Below, one piece after another: positions 8,686 to 17,381 of a DNA stretch of 27,915 nt. The stretch comes from Welwitschia mirabilis (Eukaryota > Gnetophyta > Gnetopsida > Welwitschiales). The translations under genes were made by a program, and so were the position numbers. How positions within the stretch are numbered: position 1 is the first letter of the stretch; each line of letters opens with the position of its first letter. The notes below the pieces were generated by a model. The model searched no databases and was not told the DNA's origin. It saw nothing but the letters and a program-made list of their open reading frames with translations. The stretch is from positions 189,882,373-189,910,287 of the forward strand of contig JBOZIK010000001.1 of NCBI GenBank assembly GCA_051453625.1, read 5' to 3'.

Positions 8686-10952
8686 ACCATATAGTCTTTA
8701 TTTACTAGTATGCATTTATATTAAATGCATCTACTCAATAACACTTTGTACCTTAGGTTTTATTTATTGGTATTATTGTTTCCATTCTTAATACAATAAG
8801 TATGTTGATTTTATCCATTTAAAGTATTTGGTGGAACTTATGAATACTAACAATATCTATAATATTTTTGACATCCAATAAAGGAAACATTAATAACATT
8901 ATTAGTTGATTCACATGTTGGATTTTTATTCTATCTATTAAAAATATAAATAGGCTTTCAAGAAAGCCTAAAATGTTTAAGTAATATTTCATAGAGTATC
9001 ATTTATTAGTGTTCACCTTGATAACTACAATGACATGATATAATCGATGTAAGCCATCAGAGTATGTAGTAGTGACAAGATGAGCCATAGCCTTTAGACA
9101 CTAGGTTACTATAACATTTTTAACCTATGAAGTATGAAAACTTAAAGAATCTTTAAATAAGAATAAACTATGAAAAATACAAGAGTATGTAAAGTTTGGG
9201 TATTTAATTAAAAAAATTAAAGGATTGAAATACTTTACATTGAATTTATATATGATCCTAGATTTCTCTTATGGTCTTATGTATTGGTTAAATCATGAAT
9301 GATATAGATTTTCCTTCTTGTATACCTCATATGATTCTTATGATTTTCTTGTATGTTTCATATGGTTTGATTATTACCTTCATTTTAGATATGTTTCTAT
9401 TATCATTTATATGATCCTGAGTTCTTGTATACTTTTATGTCCAAAGAAATTCTTATTTTCTAAAGTATAGTGATGTCTTATAATCTTTGAATTTTTAAAG
9501 ATTATTTTCTTATCCCCAATTGATTGAGACTTTGCTATTAACATGGGTTGTAGTTTGAAATATACTTACCTTATCTGATCTCAATTCTTGTATTTTACAT
9601 GTTTCAAGTTATGTTATAAATCTTGTATAATTATTGAACATCTTTTATGGCTTAAAATTGCTATTCTTTCCTATGGTTACATTACTTAAATTACATTGTT
9701 AGAATGGTTGATGAAGTATCTTGATTCCTTACTCCTTGAAACTATCTTCTTGTTATAAATCTAATCTTTGATGCATCTTGGTATTGCAATTGATACATGC
9801 TTCTATATAATTAAGGTTACTTCAAATCAATATGTAATTAATTTCTCAATCATATCATAATTACTAAACAAAAAAAAAAAAGCTAGTTTGAGAAAAATAA
9901 CAAAATTATATAAGGTTCAATGATTAAGACAGTTAGAGAATTAAGTGAAGATTAATAAGTAAGATCTTATAATGGAAACCTGAGCTACTCATAAGTTTCT
10001 AAGAGGAAATCACTTAATGAAAAGAGAATTTTTACATCCAAAATTTGCTAATATTAGGAAACCTTTATAGTTAATTAGACAAACAATAAAAATTAAAAAC
10101 TTGTTAATAATAAATAAGTTTAGTTTTTAATTATTAAAAAATAATAATACTTGTAATAATAGAAAAATTTAAACTAAATGTTTGCATGTATATTTATTTT
10201 AGAAATTTATTGAAATAATAACTTACTATTATTACTTTTGTTAGTTAATTTAAATATTTATTCAATTGTGGAAACTACTATTACTTATGCATTTTTTTTA
10301 TTGATACAGTTTAACATTGGATGCTCAACTTATTTTGGAAATTAACTATAAATTGATGTAGATTTTTTGTAATTATATCTTAATCATGAAATAGTGAATG
10401 TATGTGATCTGAATTATTAATTCATATCATTTATTTCATGCAGTTAAATCTATTTAGCACTGTTAAGTTATATTATTGTTTACACATAGTGGTTAGGCTT
10501 GGGAAGTATGGGTTATAGAAACCTAAACTATTTTTAGAACTTAAGTCTTATAATAATTAGTCCTACTATTATTCCTTCATTATAAATACCTGAGTCCCCT
10601 ATCATTAAGGTTATAGATACATACCTTATATACTATAATCATGTGAAGCTCAAATACAACTAGGAGAACTTTGGAGTTTTAGCTAAAAATAGGTATGGCT
10701 CCTAACCTCCTCTTATAAATTCTTGTATGGTTTCAAGTTTGCTTTTGCATAGTTTGATTGTTGTATAAATTATCATGCTCAAAATATTCTACTAGAATGA
10801 TTGTATCTTTGAAATATTTTGGTAAGTATCTTTGTAGAAGTTGTCTTGGAATTTGTGATTCTTATTAGTATGTGTATTATTATGTCATAATTATTATAAG
10901 CTTACCTAGCTTAACAATATAATTTTGACAAACCCTTATTACTAGCTTGTTG

Positions 10953-10962
10953 NNNNNNNNNN
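10953..10962. other. Assembly gap, 10 N
   Basis: Short N run inside the filler region. Confidence 0.99.
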
Positions 10963-11639
10963 AAAGTGTCTGTGGATGACTTATGTCCTGTTAACCATGA
11001 CTTGGTGTAAATTAAGAAAACTAAATCTAGACAAGGTAACTTATTATTCAAACCTTAAAGAGTGATACTCTTTCTTGTGAGTCCTATGGCCATGGGACCA
11101 AATCTCTAAGAAGAAAATGGAAAAATATGTGCATAATTATGAAAAGTTTATCCCTTCTAGATGTATCCAATTAGATTAATTGAATATTTTATGAATCAAT
11201 AGTAAAGAAGATAATACTAATTGATGAGAAGTCTTGATCATGTTTCCTTTATGATGTAGCCCTTTTACCATGTTTAAGAACCCCTTCCAAACCATTCCTG
11301 ACTGTGGGCCATACTAGGAACTATGATGGTTATAGTTCTCACACCATTCTTGCATTTGTAGGAACTATTGCAAAGGACAATGCTATAAAGAGTTAATGCA
11401 TGCAATGCAAACTAGGTTTCATCTACTTATTTGCTTTATTTATTTGCAATTTCATACTTTAGTAGTTGTAATTGAAATAAGACTTTATGTAAGAGTCGTG
11501 TATTTATCAACATAATATATTACAATTTAAGTATAAGAAATATATTTTATTGCTTACTTAAAGATTTTAGTTATGTATTATTTATATGGAAATACATTAT
11601 GTAAGATATTTAATCTTTTCTTTTAAGAACTATTTTATT

Positions 11640-11643
<4 letters not shown>

Positions 11644-11691
<48 letters not shown>
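11644..11691. repeat. (AT)24 microsatellite
   Basis: An uninterrupted 48-bp AT dinucleotide run. Likely variable in length between individuals. Confidence 0.97.
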
Positions 11692-11695
<4 letters not shown>

Positions 11696-11875
11696 TGTAT
11701 GGTTTTGGTAATGTGTGCATAAGGAAATGCATCCTTTACTTAATATTGTTTGTATGGCTTTGTGAAAGGGGGATCTTTTATTGTGTGACTGCTTTGTTCG
11801 ATTGATGAAAAGAAGAGCTTAAAAATGAAATATTTATTTGGTCTTGAAATCACTTATTTGTTTGCCATCAATGTT

Positions 11876-11887
11876 AAATGGAGGGAT
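11876..11887 (+). other. Polypurine-like tract
   Basis: AAATGGAGGGAT directly precedes the 3' LTR start (11888), preceded by TTTGCCATCAATG. This parallels the context of the first element's tract at 2637. Confidence 0.7.
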
Positions 11888-12055
11888 TGTTAGGATTTTA
11901 TATTGCCAATTGGTGTCAAACTAATATGATCTTTGTAGAATGGAATGTGATTTTGCAGATGTAAGAAGCTGACAGATCCATAACTAAAAGATAGTTAAGA
12001 CTTGGATGTGTTCTGATCTTAATTGTTTCACTTTCTGTCCAAGGACTTAAACTAT

Positions 12056-12224
12056 GGATCGACTGGATCACTCTTGGGTCGACTGCATCTGGAAGTGTCC
12101 ATTTTGGGCTACTTTAGGTTAGGTCAACTAGATTTATAATGGGTTGACTGGATGGAGATGGGGTCGACCGGACTGTATGTAGTCTGAGAATGGGGTCGAC
12201 CGGATGATTCGTAGGGTTGATCGA
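12056..12224 (+). repeat. GGTCGACC motif array in the 3' LTR
   Basis: Copies include GGATCGACTGG (12056), GGGTCGACTGC (12076), AGGTCAACTAG (12120), GGGTTGACTGGA (12140), GGGGTCGACCGGA (12160), GGGGTCGACCGGA (12192) and GGGTTGATCGA (12213). The copies line up one to one with those in the 5' LTR but differ in which keep the CG. Confidence 0.8.
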
Positions 12225-12561
12225 TTTTGCACAAATGATCAAACCCGAAATGGTTTTCTAACTGTTATCTCACCTAATCTACCTGTTGTAAATGTCAGAT
12301 TTCTTCCCAACTACCTAACAACTATATTTTTGGGAGTTCTATTTATAGAAGTTGCACTCAAAACTCAATGAGAGATTGAACCGATTGAAAAAGCAGCTTG
12401 TACTCTTGATTTGAAAAGGTTACCTTTGTAACACCATTCTTCTTTCTCTCAATACCTACCTTTGTACTAAATCTGAGCAATAAGCTTTCATTGTTTGTAC
12501 CTACATTTGAGTGATTTAGAGCACGGAGGCTTCATCACATCACTCACCTTTGAAGGAGCTA

Positions 12562-12666
12562 AAAGGTTGAGACTTAGCCTAGAAAAGTCAGTTTTATGAA
12601 GGTTGAGACTTAGCCTGCAAAAGTCTGCTTTCTAAAAGTTGAAGGTTAGCCTTGAAAACCTGGTGG
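12562..12666 (+). repeat. 36-bp tandem repeat in the 3' LTR, three copies
   Basis: Units start at 12562, 12598 and 12634, the same sequence as 6093-6233 with one unit fewer. Confidence 0.85.
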
Positions 12667-12899
12667 ATAGTGAAGTAACAGAGATCCGAAATAGTCTTGG
12701 TTGTTCGCTGTCTTCCAAGAGTGGAGAAGGGTCTATCCTGAACTACTATAAATCTTGTCTTGTGCATTTTTTTGGTTCTGCTTATGAGTTTATTTTGTTA
12801 TATGTTTTTTATTTCGTAATTATTTCTTTGGGTAGTAATAGTTTAAATTTTTCAGAAATCCTATTCACTCTCCCCCTAGGGTTTATTTCAAATCCTTCA

Positions 12900-12904
12900 A
12901 ATTC
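12900..12904 (+). repeat. Probable target-site duplication, right copy
   Basis: AATTC next to the LTR end. Compare GATTT at 5416-5420, two transitions apart. Confidence 0.5.
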
Positions 12905-13752
12905 TTCTTCACACGGTTGCACAGGTGACAAAGATTGAGATTCAAAGATGGATTCATTTTCAAGGTTATCTACTTCATTAATGTCGCGTATTGATTTGTC
13001 CTCTGTTGTATAACATTCTAATTTGCCCGCTCCTTCAAATGTTTGCTCACTTTTAACTAATTGATCATTGTCGTCTGTAGTGTCTAATCCTACTCCAAAG
13101 TACAATCTAGATGCACCTAATCGATCACTCTCTAAGGCATGTCTAAACTCAAGGTCCTCTTGGATGTCATCGTTGGTTTCATCATGCTTTTTTTCCCTCA
13201 TTTTTAAGATATACGGTTTGGTTGTCATAGATTCTAGTCTCATTAATCCCTTCAAAGTTTTTTAGGCTTGTAGGTTCATGGAATGTGGGAAGGTTTTCTT
13301 CTTTTGCTTGTTGGTTAAGGGTACTAAATATTTTAGCAGTGACTTGGTTTAACTGTTGGATATCTTGCAAGCCTTTGGTTTGTTTGCATTTGGGCTTCCA
13401 TGAATCTTGTAAGGGTATCTTCCAAGGAATTGGAAGAGGTTTGTTGAGTTTTGGGATATGAAGGGTATGGGTCAAATGATGATAAATACAAATACGGCGA
13501 TGAAGGGTAAGGATCGAAGGATGATGAATATGAGGTTAATGGATACGGATCGTGAGGGATGAAGGAAGAAGTGGGATCAAACTCTCTTGGTTCATGACAG
13601 GGATTTTCAAAGTCAAAGTCATAAGGAGGTTGATCATGATATGGATGGGGTCGAGGAAACTTTTCAATGATCTGTCTAGGGCGAATAAATACTTCTACAG
13701 TGTGTTTGGGTTGTTTTTGGTTTTGGAAACTACATGGGTAGACAGGATTCAA
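12900..13752 (-). pseudogene. Gypsy-like gag-type ORF, N-terminal part, split by insertion
   Basis: Read leftwards. Frame 13752-13333 starts MNPVYPCSFQNQKQPKHTVE, has a Pro/Ser/Tyr-rich repeat region (SSSFDPYPSSPY, LSSFDPYPSYP), then QQTSSNSLEDTLTRFMEAQ and MQTNQRL. The last resembles the SNSLED…F-Q-Q-Q coiled coil near the end of plant gypsy gag. A shift near 13370 leads to frame 13475-13182 (LQDIQQLNQVTAKIFSTLNQ). Another near 13200 leads to the frame running 13255 to 12900 (DLEFRHALESDRLGASRLYF, then an acidic region ending PCEEEF at the LTR edge). The continuation is at 5420-5172. No zinc knuckle, protease or RT is visible. It is probably gag of a non-autonomous gypsy-type element; that family call rests mainly on the coiled-coil resemblance and on the tRNA-Asp primer site upstream. 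Confidence 0.55.
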
Positions 13753-14545
13753 ATTAGAAGGTGTCTAAAATGGATATGGTGTCGAACTCACGGTTTGAGT
13801 TCAAGAAAACAGTTAATGGTTTTGGGTAAAGGTTCACATTTCCTGTATGTTTCTCAGTTTGGGAGGAGGCCTGCAAATCCAAATGTTTCAAAGAGGTCAC
13901 AAAAAGGTTTGCTTCAAGTTATGGAGTAGTCTGAGCAAAAAGCCGGCGAGGCCGATCAGGGAACACGGCGGCGCCTGTCTGTTTGAGCAGAACAAATTGA
14001 AGAAAAGAAAAAGGGTTCGTGCAAGCTACACAAAAGGTTTCAGGTTGCAGGGTTGGAGAAAAAAGAATTCTGAAAGATCTAAAAAAAAATTACAACTTTG
14101 GAAAATAACTTACATGTTTTTAATTTTTCTTAGAAATTTTAACGGAAATGAAAAATAGAAATAGAATTAAACATTTACAAAAATTTACAGACATTGAAAA
14201 CACACAAAGCACACAAATCGTTAGAGCTTGGTTCGGTTTAAATTCACGATTTAAGGTTTGGTTGCACCTGCAAGAAAGTCATTAGACCTGTAACACGAAA
14301 TATCAGATATAACAATGAATTTTCAGCTTTTAGAACTTAACAATTTAGACCAGTTCAGGTTTTACTAGAAAAGGACTAGTACCTACCACTGGAAGGAAAA
14401 GAAAACACGAAAACAAAAGAGACGACGACCAGTTTAGGTATCACTAGAAAAAGGGACCAATACCCACCACTGGAAAAATAAAATCTAACTAAAAATTGCA
14501 AGAAAAACAATCATGTACTCTTGAAAAAATTACCATGCAAATATA
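13753..14545 (-). other. Leader of the minus-strand gypsy-like element
   Basis: Non-coding stretch between the primer site (14546-14563) and the gag-like ORF. It holds a GC-rich patch (13941-13975, with GCCGGCGAGGCCG and CGGCGGCGCC) in an otherwise AT-rich area, and two copies of a 48-bp direct repeat. Plus-strand open frames here (13552-13929, 13847-14158) are chance frames. Confidence 0.5.
14348..14475. repeat. 48-bp direct repeat, two copies
   Basis: GACCAGTTCAGG…CCACTGGAAG at 14348-14395 and GACCAGTTTAGG…CCACTGGAA at 14427-14475, spaced 79 bp apart, in the leader of the gypsy-like element. Confidence 0.85.
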
Positions 14546-14563
14546 ACCTCGACAACGACGCCA
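14546..14563 (-). other. Decayed gypsy primer binding site (tRNA-Asp type)
   Basis: The minus strand reads TGGCGTCGTTGTCGAGGT. The tRNA-Asp primer site of many plant gypsy elements is TGGCGCCGTTGCCGGGGA, so 14 of 18 bases match. Three of the four differences are C to T or G to A. It fixes the element's orientation as minus. Confidence 0.75.
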
Positions 14564-15051
14564 ATATCTAATCATAGCTTTGTAGTGACCCGGATTTAAA
14601 ACTAAGTTTGCACTTAGTTATCCGTCTTCCATAGGGATACATGAGGTAAACTTAATCAAAAGATACATGATTAATTCTACTTGCAATGAAAACTTAAACA
14701 GAACTAAAAATTAGAAAGATGAGAGAAGAAAGTGATCTTCAATCGACAGCGCAACGGAACAGAAATGCTCCAAGGATCTAATCAAGTTACTCAATTCTTC
14801 TCCTTTGCTCCAAAGATTCCTATATCCTTAAACTTAATAGAGGAGTGAGCTCCAACTAAAAATTGCTTATGCGAAGTTAATGTGCAATAATAATGAAAGC
14901 ATGAAACACACTTACAATTAGTTCTATCTAATTATTGCTAATGCCAAATTAATGTGCAATAATAAATAAAGACTTTAAACTAATTCTAGAATTGATCCTA
15001 CCTAAATATTGTTAATACCAAATGATTTTTGTGCATTAACAATGAAAGTAT

Positions 15052-15104
15052 NNNNNNNNNNNNNNNNNNNNNNNNNNNNNNNNNNNNNNNNNNNNNNNNN
15101 NNNN
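15052..15104. other. Assembly gap, 53 N
   Basis: Sized gap inside the inner gypsy LTR. Confidence 0.99.
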
Positions 15105-15227
15105 CTCCTCAATTAGCCTTGGATCATAAGGCCACCAAGAAAGAGTATTAGAGCACCATGACATTCTAGCCTCCAAGTCTTCCTCACATTAAGCCAACCA
15201 AAAGATGTTTACAATGGGCGTTCAAGG

Positions 15228-15237
15228 CCCTTTTATA
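15228..15237 (-). promoter_or_regulatory. Putative LTR TATA box, minus strand
   Basis: The minus strand reads TATAAAAGGG, about 650 bp from the LTR's 3' end. Confidence 0.5.
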
Positions 15238-15890
15238 GAAGAGGGAAGGAGCTTATAGTCTAAGTCATCATTGTGTTAGGTGTCTTTTTATGCATTAGGT
15301 GGACGGTTACATAAGAGAGGGGTTACAATGGGCAGTTACTTAAGAAGGAAGTTAACAAACATTTGGCAATGTAGCCACAAAGAAAGATTCCTTTGTCTTC
15401 ATATGCAAACATGGTGATAACTTGTCTTTTGACTGCTAATGATGTTGCCAACATATGCCATGCCATGTGTTTGCCACGTGATCATTCTCGTTGTTGCCAC
15501 GTGTTGCTGCGATGTGTCGATTTGTACTTCTGCTAAGTGTCGTTGGAATTAAGGTTGAATCTGATATATTATTCGACTGAGCCCATAAGTGAGATGGATT
15601 TAATTCTCTTAGAAGGTTTAGGAACTTGAGTTTTATGATGTTTTGCCTTAAAAGGCTAACGACGCTGGCATTTGGTGCTAGAAATTAGTTAATTTTGGTA
15701 GTGTTCTTCAAAAGCCAGCAACAAACCTGCTAATGTTAAGGGAAATCCATAATTGCATGAAAAAACAATAAAAAGGGTAGAAAACATTAATATGTGATAA
15801 ACAATGCATTTTAATGTTTCTCTCTACGTTAATTGATCAATTAGACTTTCTTAGAATGTCAATTTTGGCATGCAAACAACCTGCTTGGCT

Positions 15891-15908
15891 TCGCTAGTAA
15901 CGATGCCA
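15891..15908 (-). other. Second, more decayed gypsy primer-site candidate
   Basis: The minus strand reads TGGCATCGTTACTAGCGA. It matches the tRNA-Asp site at 12 of 18 positions; five of the six differences are transitions. It sits 3 bp from the LTR-like edge at 15912. Confidence 0.5.
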
Positions 15909-16428
15909 AAATGTGATGGATTCTTTATCAGCCTTGTTCAATTATTGATTTCCATTTTCTAGTGTTTCTCTCGAGTGTTCCCTCTAGTGAATTCAAGAGG
16001 TTAGAGAGGAGAAGAATGAAAAGAGGAGAGACAAAAAGAGAGATAACAATGCAAGCTGTCACAAACAAAGATTAATGCCTAAAGTTATATGTCAATAATG
16101 CATCTACTATGCAAGCAACTACAGAAGTCTAGTTGCTTGTCACCCACTAGTCTCAAATTATGTGTCAAACTTCACCAACTTGTAAAACGCATTCACAAAT
16201 TCCAACACACAACTTGAGAAACATCAAGGAAAATTTCATGAAGTTGTAAATCAAGGATACATGACTTACATTGAGTAGTGGAACACAAGGGTCTCACCCA
16301 AACTCACAAGCAAAGGCAAGGGACCTTGTTCCCACTTTCTTCCCCTCAGTGGCCTTTCTCTCTTCATGGATACTTCTGTCACGTCGTCTAGGGGCCAAAA
16401 AGTAAACTAACCAAGGTCAAGCCCCTTT

Positions 16429-16437
16429 CTTTTTATA
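16429..16437 (-). promoter_or_regulatory. Putative LTR TATA box, minus strand
   Basis: The minus strand reads TATAAAAAG, about 520 bp from the LTR's 3' end. Confidence 0.45.
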
Positions 16438-16489
16438 GCTTGCAAAACAATTAGGAAGTTGCTGAATTGGTCACCAAAGTACTATTACG

Positions 16490-16850
16490 GTTGCTGCTTT
16501 TGTCGCTAGGCAATCTACAAGTAGCGACATTCTCTTTCCACGAATGTGGAATGAGTCACTAGTAGAGTCGCTAGGTTATGATCAAGTGACGACGCTCTCA
16601 GTCTGTCAGTATGAACCTTGTCCTTAGGATCGTTGCTGGATGATGATCAAGTGATGACGATCTTGGTTTGTCAGTACGAGCCTTGTCGCTGGGACCGTCG
16701 CTGGGCGATTTTTGCAAGTAGTGACATTCTTGGTTTGTTAGTATGATTGCCACATTGTCACTTAAGCAACGATGCTGAAGTCAAAATTGTTGCTGGGTAT
16801 GTCGCTGGGCGATGAATTTATTGCAAGTGGTGACAATGCTGTCCAATTCT
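16490..16850. repeat. Diverged GTCGCTGGGCGA motif repeats
   Basis: Recurrent GTCGCTAGG (16501), AGTCGCTAGGTTATGATCA (near 16566), ATCGTTGCTGGATGATGATC (near 16629), TTGTCGCTGGGACCGTCGCT (near 16683), GTTGCTGGGTATGTCGCTGG (near 16789) and GGGCGATGAATTTATTGCAA. Longer units (GATCAAGTGACGACG…CAGTATGAACCTTGTC) repeat about every 70-100 bp. The cluster lies upstream of the minus-strand TATA box. Confidence 0.7.
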
Positions 16851-16894
16851 TGGTGAATTTTCCGAGTTACTAACTTCACCTTCACCAACACACA

Positions 16895-17381
16895 TGCTGA
16901 TCGTACTGAGTTTTTCCCCATCTGTGATAAATCTTAATATACTTCCTATTGTTGCTATTCTCTAGTTGGTGCCTGGGTTAGTAGACATTAACATTGGTGC
17001 AAAATATAATGTGTAATCCTTCTTTGCAGAGATGATGATCACAAAAACATATCATGCCTATGCCCTTGGGAGACAGTGCTGGGCTGTTATATTCATAGCT
17101 TCTGAAGAAAACCAGCCACGAAGGTAGAAATTGTTCACAAGAATACTGCGTACAAGCTTCCGTGACCGTCCACATAAAAATGAAAATGTATAGCCAAAAT
17201 GTAAATGCCAGTGTCTTACATAGACAAGAAAATTCTGCAAAAGCCCTTCTTAATGATTTATCTATTTTACCTTTTAAAAACATGCCCTAAGGTGATTTTT
17301 TAAAGATAACAATCTTTTACGACAATATGGGGTACAAGTTAAAAATATGACAATGGAATACTAAATTTTGCTTCAGACTAT
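16895..17381. other. Unassigned DNA between gypsy LTR and copia relic
   Basis: No domain recognised. Minus-strand open frames at 16978-17283 are not convincing: no family resemblance, no promoter context. It is probably intron or upstream flank of the CCR4-like gene. Confidence 0.4.

Larger units (their letters stand above)
8078..11875. other. Non-coding filler of the gag-only element
   Basis: About 3.8 kb of AT-rich sequence where a full element would have protease, integrase, RT and RNase H. No such motifs were found in either direction, and no long open frames occur. Contents noted: A-run at about 9869-9880, an N gap at 8586-8685 and another at 10953-10962, a TATA-like TATAAATACC at 10581-10590, and an AT microsatellite at 11644-11691. 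Whether this is ancestral filler or later insertions cannot be told by eye. Confidence 0.55.
5421..12899 (+). mobile_element. Gag-only, non-autonomous Sirevirus-like copia element
   Basis: A two-LTR element of about 7.5 kb: LTRs at 5421-6467 and 11888-12899, a primer site near 6470, gag-like sequence at 6538-8077 and a polypurine-like tract at 11876-11887. Downstream of gag, 3.8 kb of AT-rich DNA shows no protease, integrase, RT or RNase H on either strand. Elements with LTRs plus gag only are known in plants as TR-GAGs and depend on the enzymes of relatives. Small deletions of pol cannot be excluded because of gaps (6982-7244, 8586-8685, 10953-10962). The LTRs differ visibly (about 85-90% identical in the stretches compared by eye), so the insertion is old. 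Confidence 0.75.
11888..12899 (+). repeat. 3' LTR of the gag-only copia element
   Basis: Starts TGTTAGGATTTTATAT and ends CAAATCCTTCA, 1,012 bp. Partner of 5421-6467. Carries the GGTCGACC array (12056-12224), a TATA-like CTATTTATAGA (12339-12349), three 36-bp units and the tail TTCACTCTCCCCCTAGGG near 12865. Confidence 0.9.
14581..15650 (-). repeat. Gypsy-type LTR (inner), right end approximate
   Basis: On the plus strand the edge reads TGTAGTGACCCGGATTT at 14581, i.e. the minus-strand LTR ends …GGTCACTACA, 17 bp before the primer site. A minus-strand TATA box lies at 15228-15237. The far end cannot be placed without the partner LTR; 15650 is a guess. A 53-N gap (15052-15104) is inside. Confidence 0.5.
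15912..16894 (-). repeat. Gypsy-type LTR (outer)
   Basis: The minus strand would start TGTGTGTTGGTG (16894) and end GAATCCATCACA (15912), giving TGTG…CACA ends. A minus-strand TATA box lies at 16429-16437 and a cluster of TCGCTGGGCGA-like motifs lies upstream of it (16490-16850). The left edge is supported by the primer-site candidate; the right edge is inferred from the ends only. No partner LTR is in the window. Confidence 0.5.

Noticed and set aside
13552-14158. Plus-strand frames of 125 and 103 codons
   Set aside because: The first is antisense to the gypsy-like ORF; the second lies in the leader and has no family features.
16978-17283. 101-codon minus-strand frame with a hydrophobic stretch
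   Set aside because: Hydrophobic from T/A-rich sequence; no start context, family match or splice support.
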